DNA of 64,000 bases from Enchytraeus crypticus. Lineage: Eukaryota; Annelida; Clitellata; Enchytraeida; Enchytraeidae. Position numbers and translations under genes: made by a program. The notes under the pieces were generated by a model, which made no database searches, had not been told where the DNA came from, and saw only the letters and a program-made list of their open reading frames with translations. The first letter of the stretch is position 1, and every line of letters starts with the position of its first letter. Positions 1 to 11,868 of the stretch are shown in pieces. The stretch spans positions 2,456,001-2,520,000 of the forward strand of contig CAJHZI010000447.1 in assembly GCA_905160935.1 (NCBI GenBank), written 5' to 3'.

Positions 1-179
1 GCTATTTGTAATTCTCTATATATTTTAGAGTATCCAAAATATATCAGTATATGTGCACGTCACTAAGCTTACGCTTTATTTATACTTTTAGCAGTGAATA
101 TCTATGAATTAAGATATAAATGTAGAAAATTTATTAATTTATCTTTTGTTTATTTTTCTAAAGCAGCCATCTTGGCTAG

Positions 180-300
180 CAGACCATAGATATAATAATA
201 ATAATAATAATATTTTTTATAACATAGCATAGATATAACATAATAACATATATATGCATAACATAGATATAACATAGATATACATAATAACAGACCATAG

Positions 301-331
<31 letters not shown>

Positions 332-335
332 TTTT
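180..335. repeat. (AAT)n microsatellite tracts
   Basis: Two runs of ATA/AAT triplets near 191-212 and 304-331 are separated by short repeats of the word ATAACATAGATAT. Both runs are preceded by the same phrase (ACCATAGATATAATAAT), so the segment looks locally duplicated. No gene is seen in 1-410. Confidence 0.85.
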
Positions 336-411
336 AACCATGCCGGATTGACCATGAAGCACTTTTAGCACGTACTGATGGACCCCAATTCATAGATCAT
401 TTTGAATGTCT

Positions 412-640
412 CAATAGCGCAATGGTTAGAGGTGTAGATAATGTCATGAAGGTTTAAATGACAGACCCTGAGATGAATTGAACCCTCGTGGGTTCGAATC
501 CCAGCCGCGCTGATCTGAGATTAAAATCTTGGACAGTCACAGGACTGGTTACACGAAGTATTGACAAAATTGCCTAATGAATTTAACATGTGGTATTAAA
601 AATGATAGATATCAACATAGTTGATCATTTCACTATAATG
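412..640 (+). repeat. tRNA-derived SINE, family A, copy 1
   Basis: The 5' part carries a pol III A-box-like stretch (TAGCGCAATGGTTAGAG) and a B box (GGTTCGAATCC) about 60 bases later, as in a tRNA-derived head. The body runs to the phrase GATATCAACATAGTTGATC. A second copy in reverse orientation at 58018-58247 shares the whole length, which shows a dispersed repeat and not a tRNA gene. Confidence 0.75.
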
Positions 641-1628
641 TGTGCTATAGGGGCCCGAAGATTTCTTTTAAAAAATTTAGGTTTCAAAGGGTTACCACTA
701 CCCGGATACATTGAACTTAAATAAAAATAAAAATGAAGCCGTTAATTCTGCATAAAAATTGATTCATAAATAGGCCTACTATCAGAGTTGGCAAATTACA
801 GGCTTCCATATAATTGAATTACAAATTACTTGGAAAAATGTCTAGGCCTATATGTCTAATTATCGGGTTTTAACGAAGGAGCCTGCGAAATAAAAGAATG
901 AATGATTTGAAAATGAATAAGGGATGTACAGATAGTTGAAAATTAGACCTAGGCCCTAAATAGAAATTTATATTTTAAATTTCATATAAATAGTTATAGG
1001 CCTAGTTTTTCACTTGCACTTTTTGGTAAATGTACTTGCATAATGTAGTTTTCAGTTTCATATAGAACTATGAGGTGTTATTATTATTAATTGGTATTAG
1101 TTAAGAGTTGGATGATTCTTAAACAAGCATATTATTGCTTCCTGACTCTATAATGTTATGTCAAACCGTTTTTCGATGGCCGCCCGGCATGGTACCAATA
1201 ATTGGTTCTTCGACTCTTCTAGCGCCATTCAGTCATTTCAACCAAATTTAAAGTTCACTATGTTTTTATACTGCAACGTATAAAATTAATATTAAACAAT
1301 TATAATTTAGAAGAAATTAATATCTGCTAAATCAAATTCTACACTGCATGACAAGCAATGCACACATGAACAGCTGCACATGTGCATGCAGCACACTAAG
1401 GATAGTTGTTCGTATATTTAGTTATATCTTCAACTTATTGTAGTTTTATCACTTGATAGAATTGTAACAAATTTTTATCTATTTTTTGAGTTGTTTATGG
1501 TCAAAGTCAGACGCCTTAGTAACTAGGCGTCGAACCCGATCTCGCTGTGGTTGACCGACGAATAGTGGTATATTGAAAGGAATGTTATAGATGATTTTAG
1601 AATCCACTCGTATGTGGATATAGAGAGG
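641..1628. other. AT-rich sequence without recognised gene
   Basis: I see no convincing exon, RNA gene or transposon here. The stretch contains several TAGGCCTA-type words. Confidence 0.5.
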
Positions 1629-1712
1629 ATAACGCAAGAGATGAGTGGAGGCGTTGTATAACATAGACCTGCCAGTAGGCGGTGCACTACGAGAGAGAAA
1701 GAGAGAGAAAGT
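1629..1712 (+). mobile_element. LINE 3'-end fragment with GA tail
   Basis: This is a decayed copy of the LINE terminus seen intact at 54700-54766. It retains GAGTGGAGGCGTT, a CCTGCCAGTAGGC phrase and GTGCACTACGAGAGAG, then runs into imperfect GAGA repeats. Confidence 0.75.
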
Positions 1713-2745
1713 GAGAAGGTTTAGGTAACTTTAAAGTAAGCTGATTTAAGCTATAGTATATGCCTTTAAACTTTTGTGGAAATATTAAATACTTGGACTA
1801 TTTGAGTAAGTAAATTTTTGAGCCAGGAAAGTAATTTGAATAAAGTAATTTCAAATTAAACAATTACAGAAAATATTAATTGTAAGTGAATTACAAATTA
1901 CAATATTAATTTGTAATTTATATTACGTAATTCAATTACATTGGGTAAATTACTGCCCACGTCTGCCTAGCATAATATAGCGTTTGGCAAAGAAAGAATA
2001 TTATTTGAAGACCTACCTGGAATTAATTGGATGTCTAAATATTATCTATTCGTGGACAATGAGCATTGTAAGTTGTAACCTAATTACTTTATTAAACTAA
2101 AATATTGATTATATATACAATCCTGTTTACGGACTGTGGGTAAAATGTGAACACTTTCTACTTTTTAACTTTAATAGTATTAAATTATCACAGTATTTTG
2201 TCTCGATTTGTGGCTGGTGGATTTTTTATATTTAGTAAAACATAATTAAGATGATTGGGGTTAATGATTAGGGTTACAGTTGGGGGTTTGGACTAGTGTA
2301 AGATGTTTTTGGGGGTCCCTCTTGCACAAGTGCTTCAGGTTCCCTAAGGTCTAAATCCTGCATTGTTTTTAATAATAATAATAGCAATAATATTCAATAA
2401 ATAATAATACGAAATAAAATAATAATAATGCGAAACGTTTTATGAAACATTTTCCGAGTATACGAAAGAATTTCTAGTTGAGACATTAGACTAAATAGTA
2501 AGCGTTCATTTGCGCAATTGATACGTGTTATTGCTATCTATCAATTTTGTGCAAATGTCTGCTTATTGAACCAAACAATTCTCAATTTAATATGGAATAT
2601 AATGTTGATAAATACCTGTTTGGAACTTACCACTGCCGCTACAAGTATTAGTCAGGTTAGTGAGCTCTGTTACATTTACTTATATTTTCAGAATTATCAG
2701 TACCTAACCATTTAGAACTCGAATCGAACTCCTGTGCGATGGAAA
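1713..2745. other. AT-rich sequence without recognised gene
   Basis: Nothing codes convincingly. A loose (AAT)n tract lies at about 2371-2430, and short repeats of TTGTAATTTA and TTACAAATTA occur near 1860-1930. Confidence 0.45.
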
Positions 2746-2746
2746 G

Positions 2747-2905
2747 CAAGCCGAACCCGAACTCTCAAATTGTCAACTGCTAACCGAACCCAAACCAAAT
2801 CGAACTTTCATTTTCGACAAACCGAACCGAACTCTCAAATTGTCAACTGCTAACCGAACCCGAACCGAACTTTCATTTTCAACGAACCGAACCGAACTCG
2901 AACTC
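2747..2905. repeat. Tandem repeat, about 66-bp unit
   Basis: Two and a half copies of a unit with CTCAAATTGTCAACTGC, a CTAACCGAACC phrase and CGAACTTTCATTTTC follow one another. The units are rich in the pentamer CGAAC and differ by a few substitutions. Confidence 0.8.
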
Positions 2906-3185
2906 TGGATATTCATAAAATTTCCATCTCTAATTTGTAGTCCTTAATGAGGCTTCACTTGTCCTTGAACTACTTTTATATTACTTGAATCTGATTCAAA
3001 GGCTTACATAGGAGGCCAAGGGAACCCAGGTCCTCACAGAAACTGGACCACGCCATAAAGGCTAACTTTTGTTTGCGAGATATGAAGTTTCTTGCGCAAT
3101 AACATTTGTTATGTTTGATCATCCGAGGCCCCCCTTTGCTCCGCCCCCCCCCGGCCGAGGGGCGCGGGGGGTGCTAGCTACGGCA

Positions 3186-3310
3186 CTTCTATTTAGAAAT
3201 AGTTATTCAATGGATGAACGTTTTACGTTTTATAATAAATACTAGTCTTGTTTTGAGTTTGAGGTTTTTTCGGAGTGAATCAACTTTCCAACTTCTGCGT
3301 AGAATGAAGT
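3186..3310. repeat. Segment duplicated at 60.85 kb (STRA6-locus intron)
   Basis: The stretch beginning TTTAGAAATAGTTATTC and continuing through TTTTTTCGGAGTGAATC matches 60851-60965 in the same orientation with small indels. Together with 5690-5810 and 7420-7960 it outlines a duplicated stretch of the STRA6-like locus. It is intronic in the right-hand copy. Confidence 0.75.
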
Positions 3311-4630
3311 TTTTGCAATTTGTTGGAACCCTGTCAGGGTTTGTGCTTCTAGTTATAGAAGCTTACTTGTGTAATGAAAATGTTATAGTGAATTGTTGTT
3401 GTTGTCGCGCTTAGCTGCGAAGAAGAGGATGCGGTTTGTTTTGAGCGATGTTCGGGGACTTGGAAATTTGGTATCACGGCAGAGAGTTAGATTTAGTTTT
3501 CAAGTGGTTTTCCAAGTCAATTATTGAGGTCTGAAAGATAGTACCAGGATACTAGTCGTAGATATTTTAGTTTATAGTACCGGGATACTACTGGAGTGGT
3601 TATAGTCGAGTGTCAGTGAGTTTCATAGGTCTAGGAGCCTAAAGTGTTAATAGCAGGTTTTTATATTAGTAGCTAGTTGGGTTTAGCATGCTAGTTTTAA
3701 TTCTAACTTCACTATAACACCAGGCTGCATAGTTTAGTTCTAATCTAATCGTCTAGTTCATAAATTAGTTATAGTGATTGTTTTAGGTGTGGTTCACTAA
3801 AGTTATAGTTTAGCTATGTGGTATTGCGTAGAAGGTTTTTCGATGTTAAATTTGATTTGAAGTTGTGGATTTCGATTTGTACTATGTTTGTTCTGAGGTT
3901 ATTATTCCAACATTAATGTATTAGTGTTTTAATTTTATTGTATTCAATACTACTTTCTTATTTAATTTCTAAACACTGATTTTGTTATGTTTTTAGTTAA
4001 TATATCTTATACTGAGGTTATCGAGTCCTGAATGGGATATAATGGGATATCGTGTCTGACTTTTTTAGTTCTGACTAGGACTAATAGATGACTTTCACAG
4101 CTGTTAGCCGTGCCCACTTTTAGACACCTGCCGGCATTGGCATCCATATTGGATTACGTTTGTTGATTTTTAGCATTACGTATGTATAGATATATATGCA
4201 TATAAAAATAAAATTTCTATGTACGTATATTGCAATTTGTAAAAATGCACACGATTTATTAGTAATATACACAGACAGTGTACCTATGTGCCTCATGAAG
4301 TTATATGAACTTGCGTATGAAATATATGAGCTCCGATCTTACCGGTACGCTGTACATTGTAGATTCCTTATGTAGCTGGATTCTATAGTTGAAGACTTAA
4401 CTTAAATTTATTATACTCGTTCAGTAAGTCTTGGGGACCTGCAACACTAGTCTAGTCGTAGTTTAATGCTTCAATACACAGAGACTGTAAAGGATTCAAA
4501 TACAAACCTTAAGTCTTAAACTATAAGCTAGTTCAAAAGGCCAAAACTTTCAATATTTATTTTGTGTACAGATCTATGTATATTCCAATAATTTGACTCT
4601 GTTTTGAGAAATTTCACCTTAATCTGCATT
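3311..4630. other. No recognised gene
   Basis: The ORF of 66 codons at 3214-3414 overlaps the duplicated intron segment and resembles no family I know. The remainder is AT-rich, with TAGT-rich phrases near 3530-3800 and no clear coding, RNA or transposon signature. Confidence 0.45.
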
Positions 4631-4632
4631 AC

Positions 4633-4878
4633 GGAAATGGCAGAAATGGCAGAAGTTTTGCAATTACTAATTTCATCAAACCATTAAAGCTTGCCAACAA
4701 TAGGCCTATCTTATATTTCGATCTAATTAAATACATAAGTACAAAATAAAACAGAAACACGTACATCGTGCGGACAGATTTTTGTTCCCGTTTTCTTAAT
4801 TCCACTCATGGAGTCCAAATTTCTGCCATTTCTGCCAATTAACCTGTCTCATGCACTAATTGGCAGAAATGGCAGAAA
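4633..4878. repeat. Hairpin-forming repeat (TGGCAGAAA)n
   Basis: A perfect 22-bp inverted repeat has arms at 4820-4841 and 4857-4878 and a 15-nt loop. Each arm contains two copies of GGCAGAAAT or its complement. The same double word occurs once more near 4633-4655, so this may be the terminal motif of a small foldback element. Confidence 0.7.
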
Positions 4879-5109
4879 TGCTGAAATTACGTGTAACAAA
4901 GCTTTCAAAAACCATCATATCCATTACCAGTTCATTAACCTATAAGAAAGAGCCCATGTCCATATGCCAGATACAATTTTGCACCAAATTAAGATGAAAA
5001 ACTACTTAAAGATACATATATAGCCGTGTATCATATGGAGTTTTCTGCATCAAAATTGCGGCTTTGTAATGTAAACAAAAAATGACGTGTCTATGAAACC
5101 TCTCTATAC

Positions 5110-5507
5110 CCGATCTTATAAACGGAAAGATATTCTCGCCGATATCAATCTCTACCATTTGACTTTATCCTCGAGATAACTACAAGTCTGCCTTTTGCAT
5201 CTTATGAAACTTTTCTATTCTCAACTTTATCTTGAGCCTGTTATGTCATATTTCCAAGAATTCAAAACGTTTGCGCGGTTTTCGCGCTCTCCTATTGACT
5301 GGAGCCACCTGCGACGTTTGAGTATCAGCCGCATGGCGACGACTTTGTTTTAATCTAACGGTGTCATTAACCGCCCGATCTCGAGAAGATATAGTTGCCG
5401 TCACATGTAGCTGAAATCAGCTCAGATGCCGAGCGACATCTCGTTCATAATATGCAAAAGCGACTTTCGGCGACGATATCATTCTGATCTTCCCTTTATA
5501 AGATCGG
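5110..5507. mobile_element. MITE-like element with terminal inverted repeats
   Basis: The left end CCGATCTTATAAA (5110-5122) is exactly mirrored at the right end (5495-5507). The next bases are partly complementary (GATATTCTCGCCGATATC against GATATCGTCGCC). The interior of about 400 bp has no ORF, as expected for a non-autonomous DNA element. The superfamily is not recognised. Confidence 0.6.
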
Positions 5508-5689
5508 ACGTTAGATCCTGTTCTGACAAACCCTCATTCAACATAAATATATGTTTTTCGGAAGGGCGCTGAGATGTCGTCTCAACAGATAAATGTATAC
5601 ATATGTCAATCATTTTCCGATGATGAAAGTGACGTTGAACTTGTTTTGAATGTAGGCTTACTTAGAGTAGTGACAGACTGTGAATTTAC

Positions 5690-5810
5690 CACAATGTAGA
5701 ATAGGCGAAGCCAATGAGAGATCCAAGGCCCTTGTGTCGCGTGGTGATGCAGGCAAACAGCGGATAGAATATAACACATAACTCCAGTGCCAATATCAGC
5801 TTTGCCACAA
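5690..5810 (-). CDS. Duplicated STRA6-like exon (paralogue fragment)
   Basis: This 121-bp segment is a second copy of the STRA6-like exon at 61400-61520, differing at about 7 positions. Read on the minus strand it has an AG acceptor just before 5810, stays open in the STRA6 frame (two bases, 39 codons, two bases), and ends at a GTAAAT donor. It keeps the core [16 protein letters not shown], and at least five of the seven changes alter amino acids. Flanking intron is also shared. The exon expected next (like 60189-60375) is not visible to the left, so this could be part of a tandem paralogue running off the window or a lone duplicated exon. Transcription cannot be judged. Confidence 0.75.
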
Positions 5811-5845
5811 CTACAAATCAATTAAACCGTGGTGTAGTTTTAACA

Positions 5846-6138
5846 TAACATAACAAAACAGCACACTGGGTCAGGAAGCACAGATGCTTGTTTTAAGACC
5901 CATTTTCTCCTTCCTCTACCTGGTTATTATTAATCTTTGCCTTTTGATGGCGCTTCAATTGCAGACGGCGCGGATTTAAGAATAACCTTCCATCACCCTG
6001 GGATTTTTCCTTCCTAAGCTTTTACCAACACTCGGTCTTCCAAGGTGGTCACCCACAAAAGTACTAACCGAGGTTGATGCAGCTTAACTTTGATAATTGA
6101 CGCGCAACTAAACCAAGTGCGCTAATCCCGCCGTCTTA
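5846..6138 (-). repeat. 5S rRNA-derived SINE, copy 1
   Basis: On the minus strand, an internal stretch (about 6040-6110) resembles the 3' half of 5S rRNA, with AGTTAAGC, CGGTTAGTAC and GGGTGACCAC in the right order. The rest of the element is shared with the copy at 43780-44045. This matches the SINE3 type, whose pol III promoter comes from 5S rRNA. It sits in an insertion that interrupts the intron homology between the two STRA6 copies. Confidence 0.75.
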
Positions 6139-6179
6139 TGATTTATAACAGACGCTAAATGCACCTTTTTCAAGTAGAC

Positions 6180-6182
6180 GTA

Positions 6183-6230
<48 letters not shown>
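6180..6230. repeat. (TA)n microsatellite
   Basis: An almost uninterrupted run of TA dinucleotides. The ORFs across it are artefacts. Confidence 0.9.
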
Positions 6231-6232
<2 letters not shown>

Positions 6233-6239
6233 CTAAATG

Positions 6240-7415
6240 GTTTGCAACCTATTACGACAAAATACAGCAAAATTCGGAATATAATATGACATAATAGATG
6301 TCCTTCAATTACACTTAACACATTACATAAAATATTTTTTAGGAGAAACAAAATCTCAACAATTTTGGCTAAATGTAGCCAAAATAGTATTGTATAGCTA
6401 AGAGTATCGCATTATAAATATTAAACTAACGGTTAAACTCAAATTAATCAGATTTGATAAGTTAAGACAGGGAAGGTAGCAGTAACGAAGATATTAGAGT
6501 CAATCATACGGTGAAGAAATAAGTCTCATTCTGAACTTTTTTAGTGTGGTGTAGCTAAATTAAAATATCGTTACAAGTAGCAACATCAAAGTTATCTATG
6601 CACCGCCCTCGTCATTCCAGCTTCTTTATACTTTTGTTTTTCTACAATTAAGACTACACCACTTTAAAGTATCATCAGAAAAAAAACTAACCCAGAACAA
6701 TTGACAGCTACGACTTGAATATGTACTTCGATTAACTAGCAAAACTGATTGAATAAGAACGGTGAGTCGTTTCTGCAAAGTTACCTACTACAGAAAACTA
6801 GAGTATTCTGATTGCTTAGTATTCGAAATATACAGGAATAGCTAATAAAATAACAATATATGACTGCAATAACAGCACTAGAATTATGTATATATACATG
6901 TATATATCAAATCAATTCTGACAAATAGTTAAATATGATACAATGACAGCACAGTTACAACCTCAAAAACTAATACGATGTTGCTTAATCACATCAAAAC
7001 GTTTAATTAACTCAAATGAGCCGGTTCACTAAAGGTTAAAGTTCTTCAAATACATTAAAAAGCTTTGCCATTCTAGTTTCTGAATAGCCTGATTGCTGAT
7101 GATGCCATTGAGTAGCACAAATGGTGCTCAATTCGAAGTAAGTCTAGTTACCATACAATACGTTGAATTAGTGTGATGGTGAATTAAACAGCACGTATCA
7201 ATTTACAAACAGCACGTATCAATTAAATTGATACGTACTGAAACTGCAGCATTTCTCAAACTGCTGTGTCAATTCCCAGTATATTGCTTAATTTCTAATA
7301 GAATAAATACAATCTAATCTAGGCTCAATTTTCATATATAATATACACAATTTTGTAGAAAAAATTATTTTAAAATATATTCCATATATATTTTGAGATA
7401 TACATTATATGACAG
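6240..7415. other. No recognised gene
   Basis: AT-rich sequence with no convincing exon or repeat family. It forms part of the extra DNA separating the duplicated exon at 5.7 kb from the shared intron block that resumes near 7.42 kb. Confidence 0.4.
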
Positions 7416-7419
7416 AATA

Positions 7420-7960
7420 CGATTTTTACGAGAATACGCATAAGCTAACTTACATGTATATACAGATCGTTTAATTAAATTGAGCATTATCTCAATTGAA
7501 AGTTGGCGTACGCAGACATTTAAGCAACTGCTGAGAGAGTTGATATATCAACATGTAGAGAGTTGACTACTCAACATATAGAGAATTGTCACCTCAGCAA
7601 ATAGAGTTGTTATATCAACAAACAGACAGTTGTTATCTCAAGGGTCTACCCATACCATTTAACGTTTATCAATCATCATCTCTTTATTTTGGTGCAACTT
7701 GGCATCCCGACCAACAGGCTCTACAATTTGTGCAATCATTACGTCCTGCCACAAAATATCGCTAATGCTCACTTTTGGAGAAATATGTGTTCTTGATATG
7801 CCTGATTGTGTGATCATCTTCAGTAGCAGATATTTATGCTCGTGTCATTCAGAGGTCCACTATGTGTCAGGCGTCTTTCAATTGCTACTTTAAGCCGTCA
7901 GATCTAAGATTTGACATTGACACTGTGGTGCTTATTAATACTGTAGCAAATACGTGCTAA
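7420..7960. repeat. Duplicated intron block of the STRA6 locus
   Basis: This matches 61590-62290 in the same orientation, including ACGCAGACATTTAAGCAACT, short GTTGATATATCAAC-type palindromes, and CTTGGCATCCCGACCAACAG. The right-hand copy has about 140 extra bases (61745-61890). No ORF is open in both copies, so I treat it as non-coding. Confidence 0.8.
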
Positions 7961-8121
7961 TAAAGTATTTGCTGTTTTCTTAGTGGTAACACTGTCGTAG
8001 TTCAATCTACTATACATGTACTTTGTCCTTTAATTAATTAACTTCGGATGTAACCCTACTTTCTTACTTCTTGCTGAGACGCTGACCTGAGCATTTCTCC
8101 TGGTGATAGGAAGATAGAGAC

Positions 8122-8244
<123 letters not shown>

Positions 8245-8709
8245 CTGTGTCTTCTGTGCCTGGGTTTCCTTATTAAGCTAAGTATACTTGTGTAATATAG
8301 CTTAATTGTGTATTTGTATATAATAAAATATCGTGTGTATTTTGGTATGGAAGCAAAGTTGTATTCAGTCACTCTATTATCGATAATACATATAGAAATT
8401 CTTGTGTAGAATTTAGAGCCAGAATTGAGTGATTCATTTCACTGTGATAACCGAGGTGGTTTCTCCATGATATATCGTGTATATATCTGAAATATACCTA
8501 TACCATTAGAGAAACACCTTATTGTTGTGTGGGGGCCTGTCCGGGAATTGAAAACGGGACCTCTCGGACGAGCCCCCATACCATTGTTAGAACTGGTACA
8601 TAGTTGATGAGAAAACAGGATATGCTTAATGCATAAGCTGAGCGGTTATTATTTACTGTAACTACAAAGAAAACTTAGTGGTTTTATACTATCATACATA
8701 TATACTTTG

Positions 8710-9975
8710 ACTAATTTAGCTGCATAGTTCATACCATGACTTTTTGACGTTACAACGCAACACAGTAAGTCTAATCTGATCGCACTCAGCACAGACATTT
8801 GTTTTCTGCATATTCGCAGTACAACTGCCACAGACTGGCTGCTCGCAAGATGAACATATTTGAACAGACATATTCTTACATCCAGACATATGACAATGCT
8901 TTCGTTTCTTTTCTTGAGTACCACTCTGCCCTACCAACAATCGAACAGCTCCAATTTACGTGACCGTCTTTGTGCAGCGTAGACTTCACGGAGTTCGTCT
9001 GGGAGATTTAGGAGAAAGTCCAGACTCTTGATTTCCTTTGCAGTGATTTCTCGCCATAGAACCAATGCGTTGATAGCTGCAAGATCTAAAATAATATTAC
9101 TATGGAATTGATTTGGAAGCGAATGCTTGATATCGTATTTGCAAAGAAGGGGGTTCCCCATTTGACTGACAACAAGTTGTCTACAGGATGTATGTTTAGA
9201 CCACGGGCTCCACGAGCATAAGCATTCTGATAGGAGCATATCCAATTCTGCCAAAGAAGTAGAGCAGCTATCGTCATTCAAAACCCTGCGTGCATCCAGC
9301 TCTGTGCATCTGACGTGGAATTGCTTCATCAGTACGCAGCCTCCGTGCACTGGCATAGATGTCATAAAAGATATCATGCTTCGCATGCCCTGGGACCTCA
9401 CGTAAAATGTTATGTTTTCTTCTTCTGCCTGGATAAACTTCACCAAGATTTATGACTTAGGCTACCATACAGAACCATCACACCCAATGCACTCATGACC
9501 AGCGACATCACTCATTGCTTGTTCAGCACCAGGCCTAACAGAACCTCTGCCTCGTCCTCTACCTCTTCCTCAAGCTGTAATATCTGAAATTAGTGCCTCA
9601 CCTGCTTGTTCATCGTCCGATATGTTTTTACTGCTGCTTTCAACTTCAGAAGAATCATTGTTTGACTCATATTCAATGTGGTAAGTATCATCTGAGTCTA
9701 CATCATCCATTGTACCATCAAAGTGTACATCTGATTCACTGTAACTTTCAATGTCTGACTGGTTGCTCGGTAAATCCTGAAGAATATTTAGTGCCTGCTG
9801 CACGGATAGACGCTGTCGATTTGACATCCTAAGTATTATTTTGATTTGTTTACAAATAAAATAAATATTATAAATATTATAAGAAGATAATGACGTCAAA
9901 AATACTGTGTTATCAACAGTGATGTCATATATTTTGGCTTCAGGATGAAAATATGACTTCCCTGATATCATCCCT
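8710..9975 (-). pseudogene. piggyBac-type transposase, decayed
   Basis: Minus-strand ORFs at 9570-9971, 8931-9446 and 8716-8940 read like parts of a piggyBac-type (DDE_Tnp_1_7) transposase. The first holds an acidic N-terminal region starting MSNRQRLSVQQAL followed by serine/aspartate-rich sequence. The second holds a C-terminal core fragment including VLWREITAKEIKSLDFLLNL. The third, in another frame, is a cysteine-rich tail (CHMSGCKNMSVQICSSC, then CGSC and CAEC) typical of the zinc-binding C-terminus of these enzymes. Most of the catalytic core carrying the DDD residues is missing between the first two parts, and the third is frameshifted, so no active enzyme is made. The terminal repeat lies at 10140-10358. 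Confidence 0.75.
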
Positions 9976-10139
9976 GGAAGAGGAAACGGACGTTAAAAAT
10001 TTATCATTATTATTATTATTATTCATTAGTGAAATAGTGTTAATTTCAGGATTTATATTAAAAATAACATTTTTCAAAGACAATAATGGTAAATAAAAAA
10101 GTAAATGCAGTTCTTACTTACACTATAGCGTGATAAAGT

Positions 10140-10358
10140 ATTTAGAGTCATTTTGACTCCTGCTGGGAGTTCTAGGTAAATCTGTATATTTAACCCCTAC
10201 CCTAATAGATTTTTAATTCAATTTTTACCAATAAAAGTACTTGTTATTTCATCAATAGTCAGAAAATTTCGTTGCAATAATCTTAACCTGAGACGAGATA
10301 CAGCAATTTTAAAAGCAAAATGAGTCAAAATGACTCCTCTGGTAGTTCTAGTGTTAAA
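10140..10358 (-). mobile_element. piggyBac-like terminal repeat with TTAA target site
   Basis: At 10319-10358 the minus strand reads TTAA followed by CACTAGAACTACC and GAGGAGTCATTTTGACTC. The C-rich start next to TTAA fits a piggyBac terminus. A related subterminal copy (GAGTCATTTTGACTCC, then GGGAGTTCTAG) lies at 10146-10174. The matching opposite end was not found near 8.5 kb. Confidence 0.65.
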
Positions 10359-10689
10359 AAGAGCAATAGACTTTACAGACTTAACATGCGAACTAACGTG
10401 CGAGATAGCCCGGTACATTGATACCAAAGATCTGAGGAACGTAGATGAGAAAACCTTGGATGATTGCGTTATTTATGGTTCCGAAAGTGCAAGCGTAGAA
10501 CCATCTATGCTCGTAGTCATCTATCATGTTCAGCGGTCTATAATGTTACATATTAAAAATAACAACCTGACAACATCGAACAAATACCAGAAAGAATAAT
10601 CATGCTTGTATCTATCTTGCTCCGTGGTCTATATTGATGATCTGTGATTAGCACTTAGGATTATTTTACCTTGTCGTGTCCGTGTTGCA

Positions 10690-10905
10690 CAAGAATAGAC
10701 CAACCATAGACAAAGCACTAAGATCCAAGCCAAAGTCGGAAAGGGCATTCGGTTGGTGAACACCTAGACTCCAGAAATTGCTACAAAATTTTCTAATACG
10801 AATGGAAATCTATTCATATCCTGACCCTAGCTAAACTGGGATTTAAGGGAAGAAGAAGATGATAATGATAATGATGCTGATTATGATAATGATGATGAAA
10901 ATAAT
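10690..10905 (+). repeat. SINE-like element with GAT-repeat tail, copy 1
   Basis: The order GACCAACC, AAAGCACTAAGATCC, CATTCGGTTGGTGAACACC, CTCCAGAAATTGCTA and CCTGACCCTAGCTAAACTGG, then a (GAT)n tail, is shared with 59830-60118 and, inverted, with 45015-45215 and 52455-52735. The element is short and non-coding. Confidence 0.7.
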
Positions 10906-10917
10906 AATAATGTGTAT

Positions 10918-11013
10918 TTAACCAAGTATTGATTTATTTATTTATTCGTGAATAAATCCACAGAATTTAACCAAGTATTGATTTATTTATTTATTCGTGA
11001 ATAAATCCACAGA
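10918..11013. repeat. 48-bp tandem duplication
   Basis: Two identical 48-bp units, each TTTAACCAAGTATTG then ATTTATTTATTTATTCGTG and AATAAATCCACAGAA, lie side by side. They sit at the 3' end of the minus-strand LINE fragment and may be its terminal repeat. Confidence 0.85.
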
Positions 11014-11868
11014 AAAAGTATAAAGAAATTACAAATATGTGCAAAACATACACAACAAGCAACCAATGCAAATGCAAACAGGTATCTAAGAGTGAAACAA
11101 TGTTAAACTAGCAGTGAAGCATTCAATAGTGATTTTTCCACACTGTTAACAAATTTTCTACGAACAGCTTCCTTAATGGATAAAACTGACCAACCAATGT
11201 CACAGGAATTATTAACACAGAGAGAATAGCAGTAAGGTCCATTCGCAAAATTTAACATAATGCAAAACACGTATTCATTAGGATTGCTGCAGTAATCACT
11301 TAAGCATTTCCTTATGAACAATAGTTTTCTTTGTTGCACAGTACTTTTTAAATCAATTCTCCCCAAATTATATATAAGTTCCTTAACTGATTCCCATTTA
11401 TTATATCCAAAAAGAGTCCTATATATAGAGTTCCACCAACTATTTAGTAGATTTAACTGAGAGTTATTTAAGTTAATTGATTCAATACAATATAATAGAA
11501 TAGGTAAGCAATAACTCTCCAAAAGATATAACTTAACCACTTCATTACATGATTTGGCTTTATTTAATATCATATTTACAATTGCGAAAAACTTCCACCT
11601 GCATTCAGATAGATCCACAGAAAGAGATTTACCCGATTCAAAAACAATGCCTAAATACTTAAGTTTACTGATTTGTGACATTGTCAGGACTTTGCAAATT
11701 TAACGATGACCAATAAGCCATAATGACCAGGAGAAGCATCATGCATGCGTAGTACATATTAATATTGACTAATAAGTCAACAATCCAAACATTGCTCCTC
11801 AATGATCCCTGCCTAGTAGATGACACACAGCAAGTGTCTGCACTTGTTCTTTTAGATCTCTCTGTGGT
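11014..11868 (-). pseudogene. CR1/jockey-like LINE reverse transcriptase, 3' remnant
   Basis: The minus-strand ORF 11103-11681 begins after KLKYLGIVFESG and continues with LLESYCLPILLYCIESI, the region after the catalytic palm in CR1/jockey/L2-type LINE proteins. Just upstream (11665-11868) a frame reads NMYYACMMLLLV, a corrupted version of the YADD catalytic box, so the enzyme is dead. A similar remnant lies at 44685-44800 and a related element at 35738-36725. The upstream end is cut exactly where the LTR-like element begins (11869), so that element may have inserted into the LINE. Confidence 0.75.

Noticed and set aside
5606..5821. 71-codon minus-strand ORF, also seen at 61298-61591
   Set aside because: The repeated peptide is in the wrong frame; the conserved coding frame is the STRA6 exon, which is open between its splice sites in both copies.
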